Of a stretch of DNA of 36,070 nt, positions 23,956-32,786 are shown in pieces. This DNA is from Bacteroidota bacterium (GTDB lineage: Bacteria; Bacteroidota; Bacteroidia; Chitinophagales; Chitinophagaceae), in NCBI GenBank assembly GCA_018268055.1, contig JAFDXF010000078.1:1-36070 (forward strand), given 5' to 3'. Numbering within the stretch: the stretch's first letter is position 1; each line of letters starts with the position of its first letter. The translations under genes were made by a program, and so were the position numbers. The notes under the pieces were generated by a model, which worked only from the letters and a program-made list of their open reading frames with translations, was not told the origin of the DNA and did no database searches.

Positions 23956-25515
23956 CTATTTGTATTCTCCAAACAATTCTCTAAGGGTATCTGCAATTTC
24001 TCCAAGCGTACATTTGTTTTCTACAGCTTCAATTACTGCAGGCATTATATTTTCCCCAGAACTTGCTTTATCGCTTAATATCTGAAGTAACTGATCTGTT
24101 TTAGCGCTGCTTCTACTTTTTTTAAGTTTGCTTAATTTTTCCATTTGTAATAATCTAATGGAATCATCTACTTTCAACACAGGTATTTTTTGATCTTCAT
24201 CAACTTGAAATTTATTTACGCCAACGATAATTTGCTCATTACGTTCTACTCTTTGCTGAAAATCATAAGCACTGCGGGCAATTTCATTTTGCATAAATCC
24301 TTGCTCAATGGCACTTACACTGCCTCCCATAGCATCTATTTTTTCAATTAATTTCCAAGCGGCTGATTCAACTTCATTGGTTACATTTTCTACATAATAA
24401 CTTCCGGCAAGAGGATCGACTGTATCTGGCGCACCACTCTCGTATGCTACTATCTGTTGTGTACGTAATGCAATACGAGCGGCTTCTTCAGTAGGAAGAC
24501 TGAGTGCTTCATCATATCCATTGGTATGAAGTGATTGTGTACCACCTAAAACGGCAGCTAAAGTTTGAACAGTCACTCTTGAAATGTTATTCAATGGCTG
24601 TTGTGCTGTTAATGTACTACCACCTGTTTGTGTGTGAAAGCGTAGCATCATTGCTTTAGGATCGGTAGCACCCAGTTCTTGCATCATCTTAGCCCACATT
24701 CTCCTTGCAGCACGAAATTTTGCAACTTCTTCAAACAAATTATTATGCGCATTGAAAAAGAAGGAGAGGCGTTTGCCAAACACATTTATATCTAATCCTT
24801 TTTCCTTAGCTGCTTTTACGTAAGCTTTTCCATTGCTTAATGTAAATGCTATTTCTTGCACAGCAGTACTGCCTGCTTCTCTAATATGATATCCTGAAAT
24901 AGAAATGGTATTCCATTTGGGAACTTCTTTGCTACACCATTCAAAAATATCTGTAATGATGCGCATGGATGGTTTGGGAGGGTAGATGTAGGTTCCTCTT
25001 GCAGCATATTCTTTTAATATATCGTTTTGAATTGTTCCTGTTATTTTCTTCAAATCTGCACCTTGCTGTTTGGCTAAGGCTACATAAAAGGCTAATAAAA
25101 TAAAACCGGTAGCATTGATTGTCATTGAGGTGCTGACTTCTTCGAGTTTTATTCCATTGAATAATGCTTGCATATCTTCAATACTATCAATGGCAACGCC
25201 AACTTTGCCTACTTCTCCTTCTGCGAGTGGATGGTCACTGTCATATCCTATTTGTGTAGGAAGGTCAAAAGCTACACTTAGCCCGCTTACTCCTTGAGAT
25301 AATAAATAGTGATAGCGTTTATTACTTTCTTCGGCAGTACTAAAGCCGGCATACTGGCGCATTGTCCAGAGTTTTCCACGATACATATCGGGTTGTATGC
25401 CACGTGTAAATGGAAAAATGCCCGGTAGTTCATTATTTAGTCCTGCAATATCTTCAGATGTATAAAGCTGCTTGATTTCAATATTGCTATCGGTAAATTT
25501 TTTATCTGTACTCAT
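23956..25515 (-). CDS. Methylmalonyl-CoA mutase, catalytic (alpha) chain without the B12-binding domain
   Basis: Part of the coenzyme-B12 enzyme that interconverts methylmalonyl-CoA and succinyl-CoA. The 519-residue protein is the TIM-barrel catalytic chain only: [82 protein letters not shown] and [18 protein letters not shown]. Tyr55 in RQYAGFS, Arg185 in PSMRII and His210 in SGYH fit the methylmalonyl- rather than isobutyryl-CoA type. The DxHxxG cobalamin-binding domain is absent, so a separate small subunit must exist elsewhere. It starts as TAATG, one base into the stop of the upstream membrane-protein gene. Confidence 0.93.
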   Translation of the reverse strand: MSTDKKFTDSNIEIKQLYTSEDIAGLNNELPGIFPFTRGIQPDMYRGKLWTMRQYAGFSTAEESNKRYHYLLSQGVSGLSVAFDLPTQIGYDSDHPLAEGEVGKVGVAIDSIEDMQALFNGIKLEEVSTSMTINATGFILLAFYVALAKQQGADLKKITGTIQNDILKEYAARGTYIYPPKPSMRIITDIFEWCSKEVPKWNTISISGYHIREAGSTAVQEIAFTLSNGKAYVKAAKEKGLDINVFGKRLSFFFNAHNNLFEEVAKFRAARRMWAKMMQELGATDPKAMMLRFHTQTGGSTLTAQQPLNNISRVTVQTLAAVLGGTQSLHTNGYDEALSLPTEEAARIALRTQQIVAYESGAPDTVDPLAGSYYVENVTNEVESAAWKLIEKIDAMGGSVSAIEQGFMQNEIARSAYDFQQRVERNEQIIVGVNKFQVDEDQKIPVLKVDDSIRLLQMEKLSKLKKSRSSAKTDQLLQILSDKASSGENIMPAVIEAVENKCTLGEIADTLRELFGEYK

Positions 25516-26012
25516 TACATTAGTTTTTTTGCTTCAGAATTTAATACATGTAATACTAAATCGTGTATGGCACCTTCAGATTGAGATAATACTAATTCCA
25601 ATATTTTTTTATTTAAATCGGCTGCCGAAGCAGTCAATGGCAATGTATCAAATACTCTGTTGATTATAAGAATATTTTGCTCTTTAAGGTTTCTTACGGC
25701 ATCCCATGCGGGCTGACTTACATATAGCTGCTGGGTACTGTTGTATTCAAATTCTTGTTTAATATTTTCTGTTAATATAATTTTCATTTCAATAGCAGAC
25801 ATACCCTGTTGATTGAGTCTACTGATTAAATTGGGCAAGGAAATACGCTCTGTAAGGAGTACCAATCGTTCATAAGCTTGAAGCCTCATGGAGGTGGCAT
25901 TTGTTGAGGCGCTTGTCTGTGTTATCGGTATTGGTTTATTTTTCAGAAAACTAATTATTGCGACTACTAATGCAATAATAGCAATGATTATAGCAATTGA
26001 AGATAATTCCAT
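25515..26012 (-). CDS. Small membrane-anchored protein, DUF7935-like, coupled to the mutase gene
   Basis: A 165-residue protein with one N-terminal transmembrane helix ([20 protein letters not shown]), a short basic stop KNKP, a polar Thr/Ser linker and a helical soluble domain (about 40-165) with [20 protein letters not shown] and an ending [17 protein letters not shown]. It resembles a Bacteroidota family (DUF7935) often found next to methylmalonyl-CoA mutase genes; its function is unknown to me. No metal- or cofactor-binding motif is visible. The stop overlaps the mutase start by one base (TAATG), so the two are translationally coupled. A -7 box lies at 26033-26040. Confidence 0.75.
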   Translation of the reverse strand: MELSSIAIIIAIIALVVAIISFLKNKPIPITQTSASTNATSMRLQAYERLVLLTERISLPNLISRLNQQGMSAIEMKIILTENIKQEFEYNSTQQLYVSQPAWDAVRNLKEQNILIINRVFDTLPLTASAADLNKKILELVLSQSEGAIHDLVLHVLNSEAKKLM

Positions 26013-26032
26013 AATGAAAATTTGTTTGGCTA

Positions 26033-26040
26033 CAAAAGTA
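26033..26040 (-). promoter_or_regulatory. -7 box of the DUF7935-mutase operon
   Basis: Minus-strand TACTTTTG matches TAnnTTTG, about 20 bp before the ATG. No clear -33 box. Confidence 0.4.
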
Positions 26041-26152
26041 AAGCGAAAGGGCTATGTTCTTGAATATTTTGTTTTTTGAGTCGGGTATAGCTGTTTTTAC
26101 TAAAAATTCCCATTCACGAAAATGAGATATTTATAAACAATTGGAAATATTT

Positions 26153-26160
26153 TAATTTTG
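26153..26160 (+). promoter_or_regulatory. -7 box of the IscA/ErpA-type gene
   Basis: TAATTTTG matches TAnnTTTG and is followed by CATC and then the ATG, so the transcript would have almost no leader. Confidence 0.4.
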
Positions 26161-26164
26161 CATC

Positions 26165-26509
26165 ATGGAAACAATAAACGTAGCACCGGTCACTTTCACC
26201 GAAGGAGCGCTGAATGAGATTAGACGATTAATGAGTGCTGATGATTTTGATACGCAAAAAAAATTAAGGGTGGGTGTAAAAGGCGGTGGATGTTCCGGAA
26301 TGACTTATCTCTTGGGTTTTGAACTACCCAAAGAAGGAGATGATCATTTTATGGCGAATGGCGTAGCCTGTGTGATGGATAAAACGCACGAATTATATTT
26401 ATTGGGTATGGAGATAGATTGGCAAGATGGGTTAAACAGTCGTGGGTTTACTTTTAAAAATCCGAATGCAAGCAAGACCTGTGGTTGCGGGACATCTTTT
26501 GCTGTTTAA
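26165..26509 (+). CDS. Iron-sulfur cluster carrier of the IscA/ErpA/SufA type
   Basis: An A-type carrier that binds and passes iron-sulfur clusters to apo-enzymes. The 114-residue protein has the HesB fold and all three ligand cysteines: Cys43 (GGGCSGMTY), Cys106 and Cys108 (TCGCGTSF near the C-terminus). The family does not separate IscA, ErpA and SufA clearly, so no symbol is given. It is monocistronic, with a -7 box four bases before the ATG and a strong hairpin downstream. RimO in this window is one plausible iron-sulfur client, but no linkage is shown. Confidence 0.93.
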   Translation: METINVAPVTFTEGALNEIRRLMSADDFDTQKKLRVGVKGGGCSGMTYLLGFELPKEGDDHFMANGVACVMDKTHELYLLGMEIDWQDGLNSRGFTFKNPNASKTCGCGTSFAV

Positions 26510-26544
26510 TGCAATAGGCACTTTAATTTATTTTTCACTAATAA

Positions 26545-26576
26545 AAAAGCCGTATCATTAATTTGATACGGCTTTT
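26545..26576. terminator. Bidirectional terminator between the IscA/ErpA-type gene and secDF
   Basis: AAAAGCCGTATCA (26545-26557) pairs perfectly with TGATACGGCTTTT (26564-26576) around a six-base loop, with A and T tracts on both sides. It sits between convergent genes. Confidence 0.9.
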
Positions 26577-26594
26577 CATTTAGCAATAGCTTTT

Positions 26595-29500
26595 CTATTT
26601 GATAATTTCTTTTTTCTTAGACTTTCTTCCGAATGATGCTTTTCCAAGGTCAACTAAAATAGGAGCAGCTACAAATATTGAAGAATAAGTACCAGTAACA
26701 ATACCAATCAACATTGCAAATGCAAAACCTCTGGTTACCTCACCACCAAAGATGAAGAGAATCAAAATGGTCAAGAATACAGTAAGAGAGGTCATAATGG
26801 TACGACTCAATGTTTCATTGATCGCACGATTGATTACTTCTTCTTTTGGTGCATCCGGCATCTTATGACTGTCTTCGCGAATACGGTCAAATACAATTAC
26901 AGTATCGTTCATTGAGAAACCAATAACCGTCAGAATCGCAGCAATAAAGTGCTGGTCAATTTCTAATGGGAATGGTACTATTTCTCGAGCAAACGAGAAT
27001 ACAATTAATGTAACCAACACGTCATGCAGTAATGATATGATGGTACCTAATGAATATCTCCAGTCGCGGAAACGAATGAAGATATAAAGGAAGATTACGA
27101 TGATGGCAAAAATTGTTGCCTGCACAGCACTCTTTCTTAAATCATCAGAAATGGTAGGCAACACCTTGTCAGAAGATTGTTTGTATTTGATATTGAAATC
27201 TTCATACGATATTCCTTGTGGGATATAATTTTTCAAACCCTTCATCAAAGTACTCAGTACAACTGAATCGGCAGTTTTGCTTGTATTGTTGATTTCAAAA
27301 GAAGTAGTGATATCCAAAGTAGAGTTACCACCAACTGTTTTTACAAGCGGATTTTCTCCACCAAATGCTTCACGAAGATCATCTCTGAGTTTGTCAATAT
27401 CCTTAACCGGATTTTCAAAACCAATACGATAACTACGACCACCTTTAAATTCAACACCTTCATCAAATCCATTGAAGAATGAAGCTACACCACCAATCAA
27501 TACGACAATAGAAATGATGTAAGCAACTTTTCTATATTCAATAAATTTATACTTAGCATGTTTGAATACGCGTTTAGATACTCCAGTGAAATATTCAAGA
27601 TGTTTTTTCTTGCTGGTAAACCATTCAGTAATCCAACGGCTAACGAGGATACCGCAGAATAATGAAAGAAGGATACCGATAATTTGTGTTGTCGCAAATC
27701 CTTTTACCGGACCTAGTCCAAAGTAGAAAAGGATGATGGCTGTTAATAATGTAGTGATGTGTGCATCCAATACTGGTGGTAATGAACGCTTGTAACCTTC
27801 GTTGATTGCTGGTATGTATCCTTTTCCTCTTGCCAATTCTTCTTTGATACGCTCATAAATAATTACGTTTGTATCTACCGCCATACCAATGGTTAAAACT
27901 AAACCTGCAATACCCGGAGCAGTAAGAGAAGCTCCTAATCCTGAAAGAATACCTACCGTAAACAACAGGTTTAAGATTAATGCAATATTGGCTACCCATC
28001 CGCTTGTGTTATAGTAAACAAGCATCAACAAGAATATCACGATAAATGATATTGCAAAAGACATCATACCGCCTTGTACAGCTTTTTTGCCAAGCGTAGG
28101 ACCTACTTCTGTCTCTTGTACAATTTTGGCAGGTGCAGGGAGTTTACCGATTTTTAAAATCTTTGCAAGGTCTTTTGCTTGTTCAATAGTATAGTTACCG
28201 CTGATTACAGATGTTCCATCCATAATCGCATCATTTACATTTGGTGCAGTCTGAACAGTGCCATCCAATACTACTGCTACAGGTTTATCAAGATTTTCTG
28301 TAGTCAATTTCCCCCATTCTTCTTTTCCTGCTCTGTTCATTTCCATTACAATCTCTACTTTATTAAACTGATCGTAGCGAGCAGAAGCTTCTGTAATAGA
28401 ACCGCCATCTAATCTTGCTGTGGTACGTCCTCTTGTTTTCAAAGCATACAGCGGCAATCGATCACCACCTTTTCCGGTAACAGATTTTTCCGGTGTGCCA
28501 TAAACAAAAACCGCATCGCCAGGGAAATTACTTTTATACTCCGCCAGTATGGCATTCATTCTGGAAGTATCTTTTAATGCTACTGAACCAACTGCAGCAG
28601 GGAAGAGGTCTTTATTTCTTTTAGATTTACCGTAAGATGTAAAACCGGAAGGCTCTAAGATTTTATCTAAAGTGATTTTCTCACCGGTATTGATATTTTG
28701 AGCTGTTGTGTTCGTTGTGTTGGTATCGTTATCAAGATTTTGGGCAATACCACTATCCGTTTTTTGAATGGAAGTAGAATCTTTTTTAGGCTCATCTTTC
28801 TTCGTAGAATCTACTACGCCACCATATTTTTTATTGAAGGCTTCAAATGTTTTATTCCAGCCATCTGCATACGATGGGTCGCCTGCATTATAAAGCTCCC
28901 AGAACTCGAGGTCGGCAGTACTTTGTAAATTAGTTCTTACTCTTTCTTTATCTTTTACACCTGGAAGATCAATATGAATGATTTCCTTCTGTGGGTTTTT
29001 ATTGATATTGGGCTGTGCAACACCAAATTGGTCGATACGCTTTGTAAGCCTGTCGTATGTTGTTTCAAATGCTTCGTTTGCCTGGCTGCGGATATAAGAT
29101 TTTACTGCATCATCACTCGACTTGATGTCAACTTTTCCGGCACTTGCAGCAGCAAATAATGAAGCCAATGGTCTCGTTGGCTCCAGCTTTCTATATTCAT
29201 CAATAAATAATGATATAAAGTCTGCATCACTATTAGCCTTTCTGTTATCAGCATTTTCCAAGGCTTTCAAAAAGTTTGGATCTTTTGAATTATTGGCGAG
29301 TGATTTTAACAACCCTGTCATTTCAACTTCTAAGGTTACACTCATACCACCCTGAAGGTCCAAACCAAGGTTTAACTCTTCAGCTTTAGCTCTTTGGTAA
29401 GACATCTTTCCGTTAATACCATAAGTAAGTGTTTGATCTTTGGTACTATCTTCAAAATGCCTAAGACGATCATCGTAGAATTTTTTCATGGAGTCGGGTA

Positions 29501-29675
29501 ACTCATCCATGTTTTTCACCTTCACTGCATCGGGAAATTTTGCAATAAGCTCTTTTTGTGCTTTTGCTTCAAGTTTACTTTCGTGTCTGCGGACAAACCA
29601 TGTAAATGACAGTTGATACAATGAGTAGATTATCAACAGGATTGTAAAAAAACGAACCAGTCCTTTCAGTTGCAT
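26595..29675 (-). CDS. secDF: Protein translocase subunit SecDF (fused)
   Basis: The proton-driven RND-type helper of the Sec translocon, here SecD and SecF in one 1026-residue chain as usual in Bacteroidota. SecD half: N-terminal membrane helix, GLDLQGGMSVTLEVEM, a large periplasmic part, and membrane motif AVDTNVIIYERIKEEL. SecF half: FKGGRSYRIGF near residue 740 and FSMNDTVIVFDRIRED. A low-complexity stretch rich in Lys, Asp, Asn and Thr (about residues 290-335) interrupts the first periplasmic domain. It is monocistronic with its own -7 box (29755-29762). Confidence 0.97.
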   Translation of the reverse strand: MQLKGLVRFFTILLIIYSLYQLSFTWFVRRHESKLEAKAQKELIAKFPDAVKVKNMDELPDSMKKFYDDRLRHFEDSTKDQTLTYGINGKMSYQRAKAEELNLGLDLQGGMSVTLEVEMTGLLKSLANNSKDPNFLKALENADNRKANSDADFISLFIDEYRKLEPTRPLASLFAAASAGKVDIKSSDDAVKSYIRSQANEAFETTYDRLTKRIDQFGVAQPNINKNPQKEIIHIDLPGVKDKERVRTNLQSTADLEFWELYNAGDPSYADGWNKTFEAFNKKYGGVVDSTKKDEPKKDSTSIQKTDSGIAQNLDNDTNTTNTTAQNINTGEKITLDKILEPSGFTSYGKSKRNKDLFPAAVGSVALKDTSRMNAILAEYKSNFPGDAVFVYGTPEKSVTGKGGDRLPLYALKTRGRTTARLDGGSITEASARYDQFNKVEIVMEMNRAGKEEWGKLTTENLDKPVAVVLDGTVQTAPNVNDAIMDGTSVISGNYTIEQAKDLAKILKIGKLPAPAKIVQETEVGPTLGKKAVQGGMMSFAISFIVIFLLMLVYYNTSGWVANIALILNLLFTVGILSGLGASLTAPGIAGLVLTIGMAVDTNVIIYERIKEELARGKGYIPAINEGYKRSLPPVLDAHITTLLTAIILFYFGLGPVKGFATTQIIGILLSLFCGILVSRWITEWFTSKKKHLEYFTGVSKRVFKHAKYKFIEYRKVAYIISIVVLIGGVASFFNGFDEGVEFKGGRSYRIGFENPVKDIDKLRDDLREAFGGENPLVKTVGGNSTLDITTSFEINNTSKTADSVVLSTLMKGLKNYIPQGISYEDFNIKYKQSSDKVLPTISDDLRKSAVQATIFAIIVIFLYIFIRFRDWRYSLGTIISLLHDVLVTLIVFSFAREIVPFPLEIDQHFIAAILTVIGFSMNDTVIVFDRIREDSHKMPDAPKEEVINRAINETLSRTIMTSLTVFLTILILFIFGGEVTRGFAFAMLIGIVTGTYSSIFVAAPILVDLGKASFGRKSKKKEIIK

Positions 29676-29986
29676 ACAATTAGCGGTTTACGTTGTTGGG
29701 TAATGCCCTTAATACGGCTTTGCAGTATGAGGGCAAGTTTAATTTTTTGGACGGCAAAGATAGGGGTTTCGGATAGAAAATCAGGCTCTATTTTATAGGT
29801 CAAATTAGGATGTAAAGGATAGATTTTAAACTTTATGAAGGGTATGAACCATATACTTTTAACATCTACCATTGCTAATTTCACTTTTCCAATTTCAAAC
29901 TTTGCTTTATTGGTTGTTTTCAGCTGGTTTTGTTTTACGTTTGCGCTTGGATTTAGAAAGTATTTTTATTGTAAAATCTTATAACG
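29676..29986. other. Divergent intergenic region secDF / aspartate aminotransferase
   Basis: About 310 bp without a gene. It holds the secDF -7 box at 29755-29762 and, near the other end, TTTG (29940-29943) and TATTTTTA (29961-29968), a poor and tentative promoter for the aminotransferase gene. Nothing else was recognised. Confidence 0.5.
29755..29762 (-). promoter_or_regulatory. -7 box of secDF
   Basis: Minus-strand TATCTTTG, followed by CCGTCCAAAA, nearly the same block as before rpmB. It implies an 80-base leader to the secDF ATG. No clear -33 box. Confidence 0.5.
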
Positions 29987-31177
29987 ATGCAGCTATCTAC
30001 TTTTCTTGACAGGTTTAATGAGCCAGAAACACTCAAAATGGCCAAATTGGGACGAGAATTAAGAGAAAAAGGTGTTGATGTAATTGATCTCAGCCTTGGC
30101 GAACCGGATTTTGATACGCCGACACATATTAAAGACGCAGCGATTCAAGCAATTCATGATAATTGGACACACTATACACCTGTTTCGGGTTTTTTGGATC
30201 TCAGAGAAGCTGTTTGCTCCAAATTAAAACGGGATAATCATGTGGATTACAAACCAGAGAACATTGTGGTATCCACAGGTGCAAAGCAAAGTTTGGCGAA
30301 TGCAGTACTTGCATTGGTCGATCAAGATGATGAAGTGGTTATTCCCACACCATTTTGGGTAACGTATAGCGAATTGGTTAAAATAGCTTTAGGGAAAGTT
30401 GTATTGGTTCATTCTAAAGCATCAAATGGTTTTAAAATTAGTGCTGCCGAATTGGAAGCTGCCATTACTCCTGCTACAAAATTGTTTTTATTTTCATCAC
30501 CCTGCAATCCAAGTGGAGCAGTATATAGCCGTGAAGAATTAATAGCGCTGGGTGAAGTGTTGAAAAAACATCCTCAGATTTATATTCTGTCGGATGAAAT
30601 TTATGAGTACATAAATTATGTTGGGGAACATTTTAGTATTGCTCAAATACCTGAGTTAAAAGAAAGAGTAATTATCGTGAACGGATTGAGTAAAGGCTTC
30701 GCCATGACAGGCTGGAGGCTTGGATATATAGCTGCTAATACGAAAGTGGCTAAAGCTTGTGAAAAAGTACAGGGACAATTTACCAGTGGTACAAATTCCA
30801 TAACACAGAAGGCAGCTGTGACGGCATTGACTACCGATTTAAGGCCTTCTAAAGAAATGACTGCCGAGTTTACAAGAAGAAGAAAACGAGTAATGGAATT
30901 GATGCACGAAATACCTGGACTAGTATGCGGTGAACCCGAAGGTGCTTTCTATGTTTTTCCGGATGTATCATCTTATTTTGGAAAATCAGATGGCAAAACA
31001 GTCATTCATAATGCCAATGATCTCTGTATGTATTTGTTGCAAAATGCACATGTTACCTCTGTAATGGGTGATGCGTTTGGTGAGCCGACATGTGTTCGTT
31101 TCTCTTTTGCAAATAGTATGGAAAAAATTGAAGAAGGGTGGAGCAGAATCAAGCAAGCATTGACAAAGCTTAAATAG
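29987..31177 (+). CDS. Aspartate aminotransferase, class I (fold-type I PLP)
   Basis: Transfers the amino group between aspartate and 2-oxoglutarate (possibly other acids). The 396-residue protein shows DLSLGEPDFDTPTHIKDAAI, SSPCNPSGAVYSREEL with Asn174, LSDEIYEYINY with Asp203 and Tyr206, and the Schiff-base Lys236 in NGLSKGFAMTGWRLGYIAA. This is the I-gamma/Thermus-type aspartate aminotransferase pattern. The C-terminal FSFANSMEKIEEG carries no obvious anomaly. It is transcribed alone; its last 8 bp overlap the end of coaE on the other strand. Confidence 0.92.
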   Translation: MQLSTFLDRFNEPETLKMAKLGRELREKGVDVIDLSLGEPDFDTPTHIKDAAIQAIHDNWTHYTPVSGFLDLREAVCSKLKRDNHVDYKPENIVVSTGAKQSLANAVLALVDQDDEVVIPTPFWVTYSELVKIALGKVVLVHSKASNGFKISAAELEAAITPATKLFLFSSPCNPSGAVYSREELIALGEVLKKHPQIYILSDEIYEYINYVGEHFSIAQIPELKERVIIVNGLSKGFAMTGWRLGYIAANTKVAKACEKVQGQFTSGTNSITQKAAVTALTTDLRPSKEMTAEFTRRRKRVMELMHEIPGLVCGEPEGAFYVFPDVSSYFGKSDGKTVIHNANDLCMYLLQNAHVTSVMGDAFGEPTCVRFSFANSMEKIEEGWSRIKQALTKLK

Positions 31178-31766
31178 AGTGTTCAATCAATGCGCTGATT
31201 TTTTTATCGATCTCAAGCACTTGAGGAATCAATAATTCTTCTTCGTTATTTTTTATTACAAACCGGCAAAGGTTCATTTTTTCATTTTCATCCATTTGAC
31301 GGTTTATCCGTTTCATAATTTCCTCCTCTGAAATATTATCACGTTTCATTACACGTTTAATACGTAAAGGGAGTGGAGTTTGTACTCCGATTACAAAATC
31401 CAAATGTTTGTCGGAGCCGCTTTCAAATATCAATGCAGCTTCTTTAATGATGTATCGTGATTTTTGTTTGGCTATCCAATGGTTAGCGTCTTGAATCGTT
31501 GCAGGATGTGTGATTGAGTTGAGTATTGCTAATTTATTTTTATCATTAAAAACAATTGAAGCTAGATACTTTCTATCCAATTGATTGCTTTTATATGTTT
31601 CGTCGCCAAAATTTTTAATGATTGCTTTTTTTACTTCCGAGTTTGTATTCATTAATTCTTTAGCAGCATCATCGGCATAATAGACAGGAATGCCCAGTGT
31701 TTCAAAAATTTTTGCAACGGTGCTTTTACCGCTGCCAATGCCACCTGTTAGTCCAACTTTCAGCAT
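31170..31766 (-). CDS. coaE: Dephospho-CoA kinase
   Basis: Last step of coenzyme A synthesis: phosphorylates the 3' hydroxyl of dephospho-CoA. The 198-residue P-loop kinase has GLTGGIGSGKSTVAKIFE (6-23), the YYADDAAKELM segment, LASIVFNDKNKLAILNSITHP, and EAALIFESGSDKHLD with the lid following. It is the last of a minus-strand row nusB, DUF1573, yajC, coaE. Its 3' end overlaps the aminotransferase gene by 8 bp. It uses the product line of PanB, also in the window but far away. Confidence 0.97.
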   Translation of the reverse strand: MLKVGLTGGIGSGKSTVAKIFETLGIPVYYADDAAKELMNTNSEVKKAIIKNFGDETYKSNQLDRKYLASIVFNDKNKLAILNSITHPATIQDANHWIAKQKSRYIIKEAALIFESGSDKHLDFVIGVQTPLPLRIKRVMKRDNISEEEIMKRINRQMDENEKMNLCRFVIKNNEEELLIPQVLEIDKKISALIEHSI

Positions 31767-31800
31767 ATTGGTTCAGAAAATTATTTTACCAAGATAAAAT

Positions 31801-31828
31801 AAAACCCCGAATGATTTCGGGGTTTTTA
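31801..31828 (-). terminator. Hairpin terminator after yajC
   Basis: AAAACCCCGAA (31801-31811) pairs perfectly with TTCGGGGTTTT (31816-31826) around TGAT. On the minus strand it follows yajC and precedes coaE, so coaE transcription may be partly separated from yajC. T tracts flank both sides. Confidence 0.85.
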
Positions 31829-31848
31829 ATGTTTCGTTTAATTTTTTA

Positions 31849-32250
31849 TTATTTAGCAGCATCTCCTGTCGCCGGTTTGTTGAGTGCGGCCGTCCATTCC
31901 ATACTGATAGCACTTTTTTCAATTTTAAGATAACTTCCCGGACTTACTTCAATTTGAAGTGTGCCATCATCATTTACTTTATTGATGGTAGCATGAATAC
32001 CGGCAATGGTTACTATTTTATCTCCTTTGCCCATTTCGTTAATAAACTTTTTTTGATCTTTTGCACGTTTAGATTGAGGGCGGATAAAAAACAACCAGAA
32101 TACCAATATCATCAATGGCAGAAAAATCAATGACATAATATTGGATGAATTACCTGCTTTGCCTTGATCGCCACCTTGAGGAGGCATACAGGATACAAAT
32201 AATACTGAGGTAATTAATGCTAATGTGAGGCGATTAAAGATTGATTTCAT
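31849..32250 (-). CDS. yajC: Preprotein translocase accessory subunit YajC, with an extra N-terminal signal segment
   Basis: A small membrane partner of SecDF. The 133-residue protein carries the YajC core: one membrane helix SLIFLPLMILVFWLFFIRPQ, then the conserved SKRAKDQKKFINEMGKGDKI and VTIAGIHATINKVNDDGTLQ. In front lies an extra segment resembling a lipoprotein signal (LTLALITSVLFVSC, possible lipobox FVSC), then a Gly/Asn/Ser linker. Usual YajC has no cleaved signal. If processed, the protein would have a lipidated Cys and one helix; if not, two helices. The gene lies 35 bp after the DUF1573 gene. Confidence 0.9.
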   Translation of the reverse strand: MKSIFNRLTLALITSVLFVSCMPPQGGDQGKAGNSSNIMSLIFLPLMILVFWLFFIRPQSKRAKDQKKFINEMGKGDKIVTIAGIHATINKVNDDGTLQIEVSPGSYLKIEKSAISMEWTAALNKPATGDAAK

Positions 32251-32285
32251 TTTTTTGGTTTTAATAAAATTTCAATTGTGAATGT

Positions 32286-32711
32286 TTAGTTTATTTCTCC
32301 TTCAAAAGTCAATGCAAATTCTGATTGAGGAGTAGTATTAGCTCTTACGTGTACTTGTTTAGAAATATGACCACTACCGCTTCCGTTAAATTTAGCTCTG
32401 ATAACACCTTCTTCTCCGGGAGCAAAAGGTTTTTCAGGTTTTTCGGGTATGGTGCAGCCACATGAGGCACTAACATCTTGAATCACTAAGTTTTTAGTGC
32501 CGGTGTTCTTAAAACGAAAAGAAACTTCAATAGATTGGTCTTTTACCAGCTTCCCAAGATTCGTATTCATAGAATCCAACCATTGAATGGTCGTTGAGTC
32601 AGCAGTGGCATTTGAAGTTTGCCCTGCATTGTTTGTAGTAGATTTTTTATCCTGTTGCTTACAAGCGATTAAGGATAATGTCATCATCGCAATTATTGAT
32701 AATCGTTTCAT
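32286..32711 (-). CDS. DUF1573 lipoprotein
   Basis: A 141-residue exported protein. MKRLSIIAMMTLSLIACKQQ is a lipoprotein signal with lipobox LIAC. Residues about 45-140 form an Ig-like DUF1573 domain: VSFRFKNTGTKNLVIQDVSA, SCGCTIPEKPEKPFAPGEEG and HVRANTTPQSEFALTF. The family is abundant in Bacteroidota and has no firm biochemical role. It sits between nusB and yajC in a row that is common in this phylum. A TAAATTTG -7 box precedes it at 32746-32753. Confidence 0.9.
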   Translation of the reverse strand: MKRLSIIAMMTLSLIACKQQDKKSTTNNAGQTSNATADSTTIQWLDSMNTNLGKLVKDQSIEVSFRFKNTGTKNLVIQDVSASCGCTIPEKPEKPFAPGEEGVIRAKFNGSGSGHISKQVHVRANTTPQSEFALTFEGEIN

Positions 32712-32745
32712 AAATATTTGTTTATCGTATATTGATTCAACGGCG

Positions 32746-32753
32746 CAAATTTA
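32746..32753 (-). promoter_or_regulatory. -7 box before the DUF1573 gene
   Basis: Minus-strand TAAATTTG followed by CGCCG, about 35 bp before the ATG. No clear -33 box. Confidence 0.4.
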
Positions 32754-32786
32754 AGCGAAACTGCTGTTTCTTCAGTGTTGAATAAA

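Noticed and set aside
26013..26164. A cobalamin riboswitch near the B12-dependent mutase
   Set aside because: The intergenic region is only about 150 bp, AT-rich, and shows no B12-box-like sequence.
29666..29884. Minus-strand 72-codon frame upstream of secDF
   Set aside because: It runs over the secDF promoter region, has no family features and overlaps the secDF start out of frame.
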